Assembly: GCA_051208045.1 (NCBI GenBank)
Contig: JBPJFY010000001.1
Coordinates: forward strand, 1,054,001 to 1,118,000
Length of the DNA: 64,000 nt
From: LZORAL124-50-18 sp051208045
Lineage (GTDB): Bacteria; Pseudomonadota; Gammaproteobacteria; Pseudomonadales; Oleiphilaceae
Direction: 5' to 3'
In this document: piece after piece, positions 53,759 to 62,919 of the stretch
Position numbering within the stretch: the stretch's first letter is position 1
Layout of the letters: every line of letters begins with the position of its first letter
Position numbers and translations under genes: made by a program
The notes under the pieces: model-generated
Seen by the model: the letters and a program-made list of their open reading frames with translations, nothing else
What the model was told of the DNA's origin: nothing
Database searches by the model: none

Positions 53759-53989
53759 ATGGCTAGATATTTCCGTCGTCGTAAGTTTTGTCGCTTCACT
53801 GCAGAAGGCGTCTCAGAAATCGACTACAAAGATTTGGATACACTGAAAAGCTACATTACAGAAACGGGCAAAATTGTACCCAGCCGAATTACTGGTACAA
53901 AAGCCCGTTACCAGCGACAGTTGGCAACTGCGATCAAACGCGCACGTTTTGCTGCTCTGTTGCCTTACACCGACAACCACGAAGGTTAA
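53759..53989 (+). CDS. rpsR: Ribosomal protein S18
   Basis: 76 residues, MARYFRRRKFCRFT start, with the conserved KIVPSRITGTKARYQRQLATAIKRAR block. The ATG at 53759 has TTGGAGA upstream; a frame starting 12 bases earlier is not the true start. Forms the S6-S18 pair on the 30S platform. A hairpin GGGTGC ATGAG GCACCC (53999-54015) without T-run follows the stop. Confidence 0.97.
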   Translation: MARYFRRRKFCRFTAEGVSEIDYKDLDTLKSYITETGKIVPSRITGTKARYQRQLATAIKRARFAALLPYTDNHEG

Positions 53990-54051
53990 TCGGAAATTGG
54001 GTGCATGAGGCACCCGACGTGAACGGGAAGTAAGAGGTTTAGAGGATTGTT

Positions 54052-54912
54052 ATGGGTGCTTTGGCAGAGTTCGTAATGAAGGGCCGGGCACAAGCGATTC
54101 TCGTCAGCGTCATCGCATCATTTATTCCATTGATGTTTTGGATAAGCGGAGCGGTGGTCAGTCTGACAACCATGAGGAAAGGGTTGAGCGAAGGGTTGGT
54201 CATTCTGCTGTTCGCGGCAATTGCCCCCTTTCTCTGGATGATCAACGCGAAAGAACCGACGCCGTTTCTGGTGTTGGTGCTGGCTTGGGGGATGGCGTTG
54301 GTGCTCAGGTCCACAGTGTCCTGGGACAGAACGCTGATTCTGGGTACAGCAGGTGTACTGGTTCTGGCGTATCTGTTGCCGCTGTTGGGTGGTGATTTGA
54401 TACAGCAGCTGGTGGCGATTGGCATAGATGTGATAAAGCAACTGCAGCCCACATACTATGCGCAGCTGGGAGAAAGCCCGGAGCACGTTGTGCAGGGTAT
54501 CATGGTGGGGAGTTTGTGTGTTTCCCTGTTCATGTTCTCGCTGTTATCGCTGATGCTGGGCAGAAGCTGGCAGGCCAGGTTGTTCAATCCGGGAGGATTT
54601 AGACAGGAGTTTCATCAGCTCAGACTGTCACGCCAGAGTTGCGTACTGTTACTGTTGATGATGATGGTGTTCTCTTATCTGGATCTGATGGCCATTGAAG
54701 CCACACTGATCGCCATGGTGCCTTTCAGTGTTGCTGGTTTGGCTCTCGTTCATGGAAGTGTAGCGAAAAGAAATTTAAGCAAAGGCTGGTTAATCACCTT
54801 TTACGTGGTGAGCTTCCTTTTAGGGCCCAGTCTGCTGTTTTTACTGGTTTTTCTCGCCGTGGCAGATGCCTGGATGGATTTCAGAAGTCGCATCAAGCCA
54901 CTCGAGAACTAA
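54052..54912 (+). CDS. Polytopic membrane protein (YybS/DUF2232-like)
   Basis: 286 residues with about eight hydrophobic segments, few charges and a C-terminal DAWMDFRSRIKPLEN. A membrane protein in this slot, between rpsR and rplI, is found in many gammaproteobacteria and is often assigned to DUF2232/YybS. The function is unknown. GAGG precedes the ATG; rplI begins 28 bases after it. Confidence 0.8.
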   Translation: MGALAEFVMKGRAQAILVSVIASFIPLMFWISGAVVSLTTMRKGLSEGLVILLFAAIAPFLWMINAKEPTPFLVLVLAWGMALVLRSTVSWDRTLILGTAGVLVLAYLLPLLGGDLIQQLVAIGIDVIKQLQPTYYAQLGESPEHVVQGIMVGSLCVSLFMFSLLSLMLGRSWQARLFNPGGFRQEFHQLRLSRQSCVLLLLMMMVFSYLDLMAIEATLIAMVPFSVAGLALVHGSVAKRNLSKGWLITFYVVSFLLGPSLLFLLVFLAVADAWMDFRSRIKPLEN

Positions 54913-54939
54913 ATATACGAAAGAGATGAGGATAACGAG

Positions 54940-55386
54940 ATGGAAGTAATTCTGCTCGAGAAAGTTGGTAAGCTGGGCGCGTTGGGTGACAAGGTTGCGG
55001 TAAAAGCAGGCTTTGGTCGTAACTACCTGATTCCTTACGGTAAAGCGGTTCCCGCAACGAAAGCAAACGTAGAACAGTTTGAAGCACGACGCGCAGAGCT
55101 TGAAAAAGCGGCTGCAGAAAGATTGGCTTCAGCACAAACTCGCGCTGCTCAGTTGCAGGACAAAGAAGTCACCATCGTTTCCAAAGCGGGTGACGAAGGC
55201 AAGCTGTTCGGTTCCATTGGCGTACGTGATATTGCGGACGCATTGACTGCAGCTGGCATCGACGTCGAGAAGAGTGAAGTGCGCCTGCCTGAAGGGCCGA
55301 TTCGCAACACTGGCGAATTCGAAGTGGCACTGCACCTGTTGACAGATGTTGACGCAACAGTGAAAGTGACGGTTGTTGCTGAATAA
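54940..55386 (+). CDS. rplI: Ribosomal protein L9
   Basis: 148 residues. MEVILLEKVGKLGALGDKVAVKAGFGRNYLIP is split between the opening strand and the L9 signature GDKVxVKxGYxRNYLxP. A long connecting helix (ELEKAAAERLASAQTRAAQ) separates the two RNA-binding domains. Ends with a strong terminator. Confidence 0.97.
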   Translation: MEVILLEKVGKLGALGDKVAVKAGFGRNYLIPYGKAVPATKANVEQFEARRAELEKAAAERLASAQTRAAQLQDKEVTIVSKAGDEGKLFGSIGVRDIADALTAAGIDVEKSEVRLPEGPIRNTGEFEVALHLLTDVDATVKVTVVAE

Positions 55387-55445
55387 GGTTTTCGTTACGC
55401 AACAGTCCGTGTAAACCGGTGCAGGGCGCTGTCCCGTGCTGGAAT

Positions 55446-55476
55446 AAAAAAGGCTCGATTAATTCGGGCCTTTTTT
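55446..55476 (+). terminator. Rho-independent terminator after rplI
   Basis: AAAAAAGGCTCGA pairs with TCGGGCCTTTTTT (one G-U), closing with six T. It separates the ribosomal operon from dnaB. Confidence 0.85.
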
Positions 55477-55584
55477 GTGGTAGAAATTTGGTTTCAGCGT
55501 GCGATAATACGCGGATGTCTCTCACGCGGAACCGGCTGATTGCCCCCTGCGATCATGCTTTTATCGGAATGATTACCCTTGCCT

Positions 55585-57024
55585 ATGAACACTGATATTT
55601 CTTCCCTCATGTCGGAACAGGAATCCCCAAAGCGCTCTGAGGCAGGGGGGCAGGGGAAGTTCGCTTCTGATTCCGCACGCGTGAAAATTCCACCGCACTC
55701 CATTGAAGCCGAGCAGTCCATCCTGGGTGGATTGATGCTGGACGATTCCAAGTGGGAAGTGGTGTCTGACCTGGTCACAGAGACCGACTTTTATCGTGCG
55801 GATCACCGTTTGGTTTTTCATGCTATCGCCCGGCTGGCGGGGGAAAACAAACCGCTGGATGTGGTGACCATCTCAGAAGAGCTTGATCGGCTCGGTCAAC
55901 TTGATGAGGCGGGTGGGTTTGCTTATTTGGGTGAACTGGCGAACCGGACCCCCAGCGCTTCCAACATTCGTTCGTATGCTGAAATTGTGCGCGAACGGGC
56001 AGTATTTCGCAGCCTCATCCATGTGGCGGGGGAAATAGCGGATAGCTCATTCAATCCTCAGGGGCGCTCCAGTACTGAACTTGTCGATGATGCTGAACGA
56101 AAAGTGTTTGCCATTTCAGAGTCGCGCACAAAAATAGGGGGTCCGCAATACGTCAATACCGTATTGAAGAAAACCGTTGACCGAATTGATGAGCTAAGCA
56201 AAACAGATGCGAAAATGACCGGTATTACCACCGGTTTTCGTGATCTGGATGACCGCACGTCGGGGCTGCAAAAATCAGATTTGGTGATTGTGGCGGCCCG
56301 ACCCTCCATGGGTAAAACCGCTTTTTCAATGAACCTGGCAGAAAACGCGCTGTTGTCCGGTAAAAAACCGGTGTTGGTGTTCAGTATGGAAATGCCCGCG
56401 GATGCGATTTTGATGCGTATGTTGTCGTCCATTGGGCGGATTGATCAGACTCGTGTTCGAAGTGGAAATCTGGAAGAAGAGGATTGGCCACGGCTGACTT
56501 CTGCGGTCAGTATGCTGATGGATCAGCCGCTCTATATTGATGATACCGCTGCATTGAGCCCGACTGAGGTGCGCTCGCGAGCGCGACGCGTTGCCCGGGA
56601 AAACAACGGTGAACTCGGATTGATATTGATCGATTACCTTCAGTTGATGCGTGTGCCCGGAAACACTGAAGGGCGAACCTCGGAGATTTCCGAAATTTCC
56701 CGCTCCTTGAAAGCACTGGCGAAAGAGCTGGAATGCCCCGTGGTTGCGTTGTCACAGTTGAACCGGAGCTTGGAGCAACGTACTGACAAGCGTCCTGTAA
56801 ACTCTGACCTGCGAGAATCCGGCGCGATTGAGCAGGACGCGGATGTGATCATGTTTATCTATCGAGATGAATACTATAACGAGAACAGCGAAGACAAAGG
56901 ATTGGCGGAGATTATTATCGGGAAGCAGCGTAACGGGCCAACCGGTAGAATCAAGCTGGCCTTTCAGGGGCAATACACCCGCTTTGATGATCTGACGCAT
57001 ATTGACTACGATACGGACTTCTGA
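55585..57024 (+). CDS. dnaB: Replicative DNA helicase DnaB
   Basis: 479 residues from the ATG at 55585; TTG 55579 is less likely. The N-terminal domain starts KIPPHSIEAEQSILGGLM. The RecA-like core has Walker A RPSMGKTAF, Walker B LILIDYLQLM and LSQLNRSLE. No intein or insertion is visible. Unwinds DNA ahead of the fork in the 5'-3' direction. The stop overlaps the start of alr by one base. Confidence 0.97.
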   Translation: MNTDISSLMSEQESPKRSEAGGQGKFASDSARVKIPPHSIEAEQSILGGLMLDDSKWEVVSDLVTETDFYRADHRLVFHAIARLAGENKPLDVVTISEELDRLGQLDEAGGFAYLGELANRTPSASNIRSYAEIVRERAVFRSLIHVAGEIADSSFNPQGRSSTELVDDAERKVFAISESRTKIGGPQYVNTVLKKTVDRIDELSKTDAKMTGITTGFRDLDDRTSGLQKSDLVIVAARPSMGKTAFSMNLAENALLSGKKPVLVFSMEMPADAILMRMLSSIGRIDQTRVRSGNLEEEDWPRLTSAVSMLMDQPLYIDDTAALSPTEVRSRARRVARENNGELGLILIDYLQLMRVPGNTEGRTSEISEISRSLKALAKELECPVVALSQLNRSLEQRTDKRPVNSDLRESGAIEQDADVIMFIYRDEYYNENSEDKGLAEIIIGKQRNGPTGRIKLAFQGQYTRFDDLTHIDYDTDF

Positions 57025-58124
57025 TGGCTCGACCGGTATTTGCCGAAATTAGTGTAACTGCATTTAAAAGTAACCTGGATAAAGCTCGCGAACTGGCTGG
57101 TGGCAATCCGCTGATGGCGGTATTGAAAGCCAACGCCTACGGGCATGGTTGGGATGGATTGCTCAACAGGCTTTCGCCCGATGATCTGGTAGCGCTAACC
57201 AGTGTAGAAGAAGCGGTTCAGGTGCGGAGCATGGGGTGTTGCAACACCATTGTGCTGCTTGAGGGGTGTTTCTCACAGGAAGAGTTAGCCTGGTGTGTAC
57301 GCAACAATATACAGGTAGTGCTGCACTCGCCCTATCAGGTGGCATTCGTCACTCAATTCCAGCAATTGACGGACCCGAGTGGAGCGCTGGACGTATGGAT
57401 CAAGGTAGATACCGGGATGCATCGTCTGGGTTTCCCTGCCGATGAATTCTCCTGCACCTACCAGAAAGTGCAAGATATTCCGGGGATACGTATTCTTGGT
57501 GCCATGACGCACATGGCCTGTGCAGATGAGCCGGATAATCCGGCAACGAACGACCAGTTTGCGCTGTTTTCGGAGCTCGTGCATGCTCACCCGGAAATCT
57601 CCACCATCAGTGTATCGAATTCGGCCACACTCATGAACTTTCCACAGATCCGGTCGGATCTATCTCGCCCCGGCATCCTGTTGTATGGCGGTTCCTGCCG
57701 CGATGGCTACACGGGCGCAGAGCTTGCATTGGCCCCGGTGATGCGTTTAAAGGCCCAAATCATTGCGGAGCGCACAATACAACCGGGAGAGCGGGTAGGC
57801 TATGGTTTTGACTGGGAAGCGCATCAACACACGCGGGTAGGGGTGGTGGCCGTGGGGTATGCAGATGGTTACCCGCGACATGCGCCCAGTGGAACGCCTG
57901 TGTGGGTGGCGGGCACCACGGTTCCCTTAATTGGGCGCGTCTCTATGGATATGATCACCATTAACCTGACAGAGTCGACGGCGACCGTCGGGGATGAAGT
58001 GGAGTTGTGGGGAGAGCATGTGTCCATTGATCAGGTGGCCAACCTGTGTGGCACCATTTCCTATGAGCTCATGACAGGAATTACCTCACGAGTAGAGCGA
58101 CGTCTTATTGCTCACCCCGGTTAA
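57024..58124 (+). CDS. alr: Alanine racemase
   Basis: 366 residues. VLKANAYGHG holds the PLP lysine, and RVSMDMITINLT follows the catalytic Tyr/Asp region near the C-terminus. Makes D-alanine for peptidoglycan. The ATG sits directly on the dnaB stop, so coupled translation is likely, as in many relatives. Convergent with anr 13 bases away, with no terminator visible. Confidence 0.95.
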   Translation: MARPVFAEISVTAFKSNLDKARELAGGNPLMAVLKANAYGHGWDGLLNRLSPDDLVALTSVEEAVQVRSMGCCNTIVLLEGCFSQEELAWCVRNNIQVVLHSPYQVAFVTQFQQLTDPSGALDVWIKVDTGMHRLGFPADEFSCTYQKVQDIPGIRILGAMTHMACADEPDNPATNDQFALFSELVHAHPEISTISVSNSATLMNFPQIRSDLSRPGILLYGGSCRDGYTGAELALAPVMRLKAQIIAERTIQPGERVGYGFDWEAHQHTRVGVVAVGYADGYPRHAPSGTPVWVAGTTVPLIGRVSMDMITINLTESTATVGDEVELWGEHVSIDQVANLCGTISYELMTGITSRVERRLIAHPG

Positions 58125-58137
58125 TCCTTTTCCAGCC

Positions 58138-58905
58138 CTACTCGTCTTCGTTAAGTTTGCAGGATGTGTGGCTTTTCACAAGCGCTTTCAGGCCTTCGAG
58201 GTCATTGATTGTCAGCTCTCTGCCTTGCACGGAGATCAGATTCGTTTTCTGAAAACGGGTAAACACCCGGCTGACGGTTTCTACGGCTAATCCCAGATAG
58301 TTGCCGATATCATTTCTTGGCATGGGCAAACGGAATTGGGTGGGCGAAAGGCGTCTTCGTTTAAAGCGTTCTGACAGACTGATGAGGAGTGAGGCGATGC
58401 GTTCTTCGGCAGTGTTCTTACTTAACAGCATGGAGAGCTTGCGGCTTTCCTGAATCTCTTTACTCATCAATTGAAAGAAGTGATGCTGTAGGGAGGGGAT
58501 TTTGGTGGCCAGTTGTTCAAATTGTTCAAACGGTATTTCGCAGACTGAGGACTTTTCGAGGGCTTTGGCTGAGCATGAGTAGGCGTCTGTGGTCATGCTG
58601 TCCATGCCGATAATTTCACCCGGCAGATAAAAGCCGGTGACCTGTTCTTCACCATCTTCGCTGATAGTGTAGGTTTTTACCGACCCGCTGCGCACAGCAA
58701 AGCAGGACTTGAAGTGGCTGTGTTCATGAAAAATATGGTCTCCGCGATCGATGACCCGGCCCTGCTTGATCACATCTTCCAGGCTTTCCATATCATTTTG
58801 TGATACTGCCAAGGGTAAGCACAGATGACCCAGACTGCAAAGTTGGCAGGAGGAGCCGAGTGCATGTTTACCTGAGCTAGCAATTGTTGCTGGATTTGAA
58901 GCCAT
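58138..58905 (-). CDS. anr: Anr/FNR-type oxygen-sensing regulator
   Basis: 255 residues. CQLCSLGHLC gives the C-x2-C-x5-C cluster ligands and a further Cys lies in TDAYSCSAKA, enough for a 4Fe-4S sensor. A cNMP-like barrel (YLPGEIIGMDSM) is followed by a CRP-family helix-turn-helix ending ETVSRVF, the FNR recognition helix. Activates anaerobic genes through TTGAT-N4-ATCAA boxes. A perfect box lies 30 bases before its own start. Confidence 0.95.
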   Translation of the reverse strand: MASNPATIASSGKHALGSSCQLCSLGHLCLPLAVSQNDMESLEDVIKQGRVIDRGDHIFHEHSHFKSCFAVRSGSVKTYTISEDGEEQVTGFYLPGEIIGMDSMTTDAYSCSAKALEKSSVCEIPFEQFEQLATKIPSLQHHFFQLMSKEIQESRKLSMLLSKNTAEERIASLLISLSERFKRRRLSPTQFRLPMPRNDIGNYLGLAVETVSRVFTRFQKTNLISVQGRELTINDLEGLKALVKSHTSCKLNEDE

Positions 58906-58934
58906 GAGTTGCTTACCAAATGTTCTGCGTGAAT

Positions 58935-58948
58935 TTGATGTACATCAA
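58935..58948. promoter_or_regulatory. Perfect FNR/Anr box upstream of anr
   Basis: TTGAT GTAC ATCAA, a perfect match to the FNR consensus and a full palindrome, ends 30 bases before the anr ATG. The closeness fits autoregulation, probably repression. Confidence 0.85.
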
Positions 58949-59106
58949 AAAGTTTATAGTAGTCAAGGATAACCATTTAGTAATAGAAGTCAATCTGGAT
59001 TTGATGAAAGAGCGGCAGGAAATGTGGCGGAATTCGCATTCGTCTTTTTATGTACTTGTGTCTCTGTTGATGAGCGTCAGAGATCACGCACACTAGTGCT
59101 GCCTCG

Positions 59107-60174
59107 TCAGGCGCGCAAATAGCCGCCATAGTTGAACGGCAATTGTCCTTCATCGACACTTTGAAGGTATTGGTCCAATTGATCCAGGTTGTGGATGAGA
59201 ATGTTGTCGATCAGGCTGGTTGCTGATAGCCCCAGGGCCAACAGGTCGTGAATGTGCCAGTTGTGCATTTGCTCTGCACGGGAAAATTTACAACACCCGG
59301 AATGCGTGTACCCATGCTGTTCGAGCAGCGTCACTGCATCTCCGGGGTGTGCATGCAGACCCGGTTGGTTGATGTGCAATTCACAGCGATGGCCGGGACC
59401 ACTGGGTACACAGATCGTGTCTGGGCCTGCCGCGATCAAGCTCTGCAACTGATAGGTCATGTCCTCTGGATCGCCCAAGGCTTGCGAGGGTACAGTGGTG
59501 CTCACGGTTTCAAATCCATAGGCGCGTAACATTTGTACCTGTTGGATCAGAGTCCGCACCGTGAGGTCGCTTTGAATGTAGGGTGTCGCCAGACAGGCAT
59601 GATTGAACCCGAGTCCGGTCAGCAATGCGGCAGAGCCTTCGTACATTTTCGCGGAATCGAGTTCGATGACGTATCGCCCCTTGCCCTGAGGTAACAGCGA
59701 GAACCGTTTGTTGAGCTGAAACATCAGCTCAGTCATTTCCGGCTCGTCGAGCAACTGGTGAACGTTGTTGTTCCAATGCAGGTAACTGACGGTGCAGCGT
59801 TTGGGGACAAACCTTGAAAGCAGGGTCATCTCCTGAATCAAGTGGTCAAGGTAATTGCGAATGGGTTGAACAACCCCCCGCTCCCCATAGTAATCGCAGA
59901 GTGTGTGTTGCAAGGGAACAGACACACTGATGGCGGTATCTGACTGGATTTTTATGCAGTTCTGAATTGCGTCGATGTAGGATTTGGACGTAAAGCTCCG
60001 ATCCGGCGAGAATCGTGTGTCTCCCGTATGATCATAGAAGCGAAACGAGTTTAAGCAGTAAATCCATTCACTTGTTGTAACCGGAGAGGTCATAGGTAGC
60101 CTGGGCGTTATTTTTCCTGCGCCACCCGGAGACAAATAGTAAATACCGTGCTTCCTGACTGGGGCCGCATTCAT
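59107..60174 (-). CDS. HemN-like protein without radical-SAM motifs
   Basis: 355 residues that align with the catalytic domain of oxygen-independent coproporphyrinogen III oxidase. YLDHLIQEM, LHWNNNVHQLL and LLALGLSATSLI correspond to HemN YLDALEQEI, LHWGGGTPTYL and LLGMGVSAISMI. The 4Fe-4S motif CxxxCxxC is reduced to QHTLCDYY (89-96), keeping only Cys93, and the SAM-binding GGGTP reads NNNVH (136-140). The last 100 residues of HemN are absent. It cannot be a normal radical-SAM enzyme. It lies near anr and has its own FNR box at 60284, so it remains in the low-oxygen regulon. Function unknown. Confidence 0.85.
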   Translation of the reverse strand: MNAAPVRKHGIYYLSPGGAGKITPRLPMTSPVTTSEWIYCLNSFRFYDHTGDTRFSPDRSFTSKSYIDAIQNCIKIQSDTAISVSVPLQHTLCDYYGERGVVQPIRNYLDHLIQEMTLLSRFVPKRCTVSYLHWNNNVHQLLDEPEMTELMFQLNKRFSLLPQGKGRYVIELDSAKMYEGSAALLTGLGFNHACLATPYIQSDLTVRTLIQQVQMLRAYGFETVSTTVPSQALGDPEDMTYQLQSLIAAGPDTICVPSGPGHRCELHINQPGLHAHPGDAVTLLEQHGYTHSGCCKFSRAEQMHNWHIHDLLALGLSATSLIDNILIHNLDQLDQYLQSVDEGQLPFNYGGYLRA

Positions 60175-60283
60175 TCCCGTTCTTATTCCCTTCAGCGTCG
60201 TGGGGTTAAGCTTGGGTCCAATGTTCGCTGCATAGCAGCGGAACTCCTAAATTTAGAGTCTACTCTCAAGTAAAAAGAAAGGT

Positions 60284-60297
60284 TTGATTTGTATCAA
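60284..60297. promoter_or_regulatory. Perfect FNR/Anr box upstream of the HemN-like gene
   Basis: TTGAT TTGT ATCAA, a full consensus FNR box 110 bases before the HemN-like ATG and pointing to activation under low oxygen. The next gene on the far side is fabB, whose 3' end faces it. Confidence 0.85.
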
Positions 60298-60365
60298 AAC
60301 TCGGTGAGAAGGCAGTCTAGCTCTGAATGGGTAGTTTTGGAGAGGGGAAATGCCAAGGGGACGGA

Positions 60366-61583
60366 TTAACCGTCCATTTTTCGAAAGATCAGCGAAGCAT
60401 TGGTCCCACCGAAGCCAAAGCTGTTGGACATCACCTGCGTGAGCTCCGCGGAGGAGTTGTCAGGGCCGATTACAGGCAGTGCGCCCGCTTCAGGGTCGAG
60501 TGCATTCAGGTTCGCTGTGCCTGCGATAAAATTGTTTTTCAACATCAACAGGCTGTAAATCGCTTCATGAACGCCCGCCGCACCCAGTGAGTGACCGGAG
60601 AGGGATTTGGTCGAGGAGATGGCAGGAACCGCATCAGCAAAGACCGAATCGATGGCCTTCAGTTCGGCAATGTCTCCGACGGGGGTGCTGGTGCCGTGGG
60701 CATTGATATAATCGATGGGGCCTGTGGTGGTTGCCAAAGCCTGCTGCATGCAACGCTGTGCGCCTTCACCTGACGGCGCAACCATGTCGAAACCATCGGA
60801 CGTCGCGCCGTAGCCAACTAACTCGGCATAGATGGTGGCACCGCGCTGCTGGGCGTGTTCCAGCGATTCCAGAACGACCATGCCGCCACCACCGGAAATG
60901 ACAAAACCATCGCGGTCGGTATCAAACGGCCGGGAGGCGGTTTCAGGTTGATCATTGTACTTGGTGGATAACGCGCCCATGGCGTCGAAGAGCATGGTTT
61001 GTGTCCAGCTTTCTTCTTCGCCGCCGCCAGCAAATATCACATCCTGTTTGCCGGATTGGATCTGTTCCATGGCATGGCCAATACAGTGTGAACTGGTGGC
61101 GCAGGCAGAGGAGATGGAGTAATTCAGGCCGCGAATCTTGAATGCGGTAGCAAGGCAGGCGGATACAGTGCTCCCCATGATGCGGGGCACCATAAACGCG
61201 CCGATGCGTTTGACGCCTTTCTCCCGAAGCGTATCTGCTGCCTGGATGAGATTTTCAGAGGACGCGCCACCTGAGCCGGCGATGATGCCCGTGCGGTCAT
61301 TAGAAATGTGCTCAGGAGAGAGCCCGGCGTCCTGTATGGCTTCCTGCATGGAAACATAGGCGTACGCCGCAGAATCGCCCATGAAACGACGGGCTTTGCG
61401 ATCTATGAGGGCTTCAAAGTCGATGTCGATCTGACCGGAGATCTGGCTCCGGAAGCCTCGCTCTGCATACACCGGATTGAAGCGAATACCGGACTGTCCG
61501 GCTTGCAGGCTTGCCAAGACCTGGTCTTTGTTATTTCCCAGGCAGGAAACGATACCGATACCTGTCACAACTACTCTACGCAT
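60366..61583 (-). CDS. fabB: 3-oxoacyl-ACP synthase I
   Basis: 405 residues with the FabB-specific run SSACATSSHCIGHAMEQIQ around the catalytic Cys, then GGGEEESW, NAHGTSTPVGD (His) and KSLSGHSLGAAGVHEAIYS (His). Elongates saturated and cis-unsaturated acyl-ACP; needed for unsaturated fatty acid synthesis with FabA. fabA is not adjacent. A separate promoter is implied by the 280-base gap to the divergent CBS gene. Confidence 0.95.
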   Translation of the reverse strand: MRRVVVTGIGIVSCLGNNKDQVLASLQAGQSGIRFNPVYAERGFRSQISGQIDIDFEALIDRKARRFMGDSAAYAYVSMQEAIQDAGLSPEHISNDRTGIIAGSGGASSENLIQAADTLREKGVKRIGAFMVPRIMGSTVSACLATAFKIRGLNYSISSACATSSHCIGHAMEQIQSGKQDVIFAGGGEEESWTQTMLFDAMGALSTKYNDQPETASRPFDTDRDGFVISGGGGMVVLESLEHAQQRGATIYAELVGYGATSDGFDMVAPSGEGAQRCMQQALATTTGPIDYINAHGTSTPVGDIAELKAIDSVFADAVPAISSTKSLSGHSLGAAGVHEAIYSLLMLKNNFIAGTANLNALDPEAGALPVIGPDNSSAELTQVMSNSFGFGGTNASLIFRKMDG

Positions 61584-61865
61584 AACCGTGGGTATAATCC
61601 TTTTTATGGTTTCGCGTTATTTTATGCTAAAACCGAGGGAACAGAAACGGACAATCCAAAAAAACCGGGATTTCCAAACAAATTGAAGGGTATGGCAGAG
61701 ATATGAAGAGAAGATGACAGAGTGGTTGATTCCACAACTATCCGGCAATTATTTGATCTATCGCAGAGGTTGAAGCCGGCTGTGTGGGCTACACTTTGGT
61801 CAGAGTTACGATAAAGGTTACGTAACGGTTGTTGAATGTCATAAATACAAGAAAAGGATTCACTC

Positions 61866-62354
61866 ATGGCCATTATTAAAAGTGTGATGAAGACCGATGT
61901 GAAGGTGTGTGCCCCCGGGACCTCTGTTGCAGAGGTTGCGGTTCAAATGCGAGATCTAAAGGTGGGGGCCGTGCTGGTCGTTGAGAATGACGCGCTCAAG
62001 GGGGTGTTTACCGAGCGTGATCTTTTGAATCGCGTTGTCGCGGAAGGCAAGGACCCGCGGGATACGCAAGTCATCGATGTGGCCACAACGAATCCGGTCA
62101 CGGTCAAATCCAACGCCCACATTCGCGATTGTGCGGTGATTTTGAATGAGCGTGGATTTCGGCATCTGCCTGTCGTGGGGGATGACGGTAAACCCATCGG
62201 CATCGTCTCTTCGCGGGACTTTTTCCGCTTTATCACCGAGCAACTGGAAACGGTGATCGATAAAGTACGATTAAGTGAAGCCAAAATTGAAGAGGATCTG
62301 GATTTGTATGAGCTCGTTGGCGGCGGCGGATACGGGATTCCTCGCGCGAACTGA
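61866..62354 (+). CDS. Tandem CBS-domain protein
   Basis: 162 residues with two CBS motifs: TSVAEVAVQMRDLKVGAVLVVEN with GVFTERDLLNRV, then IRDCAVILNERGFRHLPVVGDDGKPIGIVSSRDFF. Stand-alone CBS pairs bind adenosine nucleotides and tune partner proteins; the partner is unknown. The ATG has AAGGA upstream. Confidence 0.92.
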   Translation: MAIIKSVMKTDVKVCAPGTSVAEVAVQMRDLKVGAVLVVENDALKGVFTERDLLNRVVAEGKDPRDTQVIDVATTNPVTVKSNAHIRDCAVILNERGFRHLPVVGDDGKPIGIVSSRDFFRFITEQLETVIDKVRLSEAKIEEDLDLYELVGGGGYGIPRAN

Positions 62355-62378
62355 ACCTTCACCATTCTGCCCGGTACG

Positions 62379-62840
62379 TCATGCGTGCTGGGTGGCTGGG
62401 GTGCGGACGATGGTATAGTCTGCCTCTAGGTACCCACATCTTTTGCCCTCTGAGAGAAAATCAATCTTTAACGGAATAATCAGTTTGCCTGCTGCCTGGA
62501 GGCGTTCCGCCAGGGAAGCTTCTGCGTCTTCAGGGGGTAAACACGCTGCCAGCGTAATATCACTCTGTACCGGGCGTTTGTAGGTAATCGTTGCTTTTTT
62601 TACCACCAGCAGTGCGTCCAGCGATTCTTCCGTCATACGAAAATGTACCAATGCCCATCCCGTGGCAACGGCCAGCGCATAAAGGCTGCCGGCGAAACCG
62701 GTTTGATGCATGTTCCGGTTGGGTGCGATCGGTGCGCTGGTTTCTATTTTTTCCCGCGAAACAGAATTAACTGAGAGATTCATGAATCCACACAGGGGAA
62801 TCTCGGTTTGTAGCAGGTGGGTGAGCTCTTCTCTGGTCAT
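62379..62840 (-). CDS. YiiD-C-like hotdog thioesterase
   Basis: 153 residues of a hotdog fold: NRNMHQTGFAGSLYALAVATGW, and VVKKATITYKRPVQSDI. The pattern matches the putative thioesterase domain (YiiD_C family), which cleaves acyl thioesters. It stops 25 bases from the convergent CBS gene and is divergent from the quinone oxidoreductase. Confidence 0.85.
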   Translation of the reverse strand: MTREELTHLLQTEIPLCGFMNLSVNSVSREKIETSAPIAPNRNMHQTGFAGSLYALAVATGWALVHFRMTEESLDALLVVKKATITYKRPVQSDITLAACLPPEDAEASLAERLQAAGKLIIPLKIDFLSEGKRCGYLEADYTIVRTPATQHA

Positions 62841-62919
62841 TGAGGTTTGTTTTCATCCTTTGTGTCGGTATACCATTCGCTTCCACAGACAGAATTTGAA
62901 CAGGCATGGGGAGCAGGCG

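Noticed and set aside
60366..61583. fabB treated as part of a second biosynthetic cluster near the PKS genes
   Set aside because: The sequence is the housekeeping FabB type, and no specialised genes surround it.
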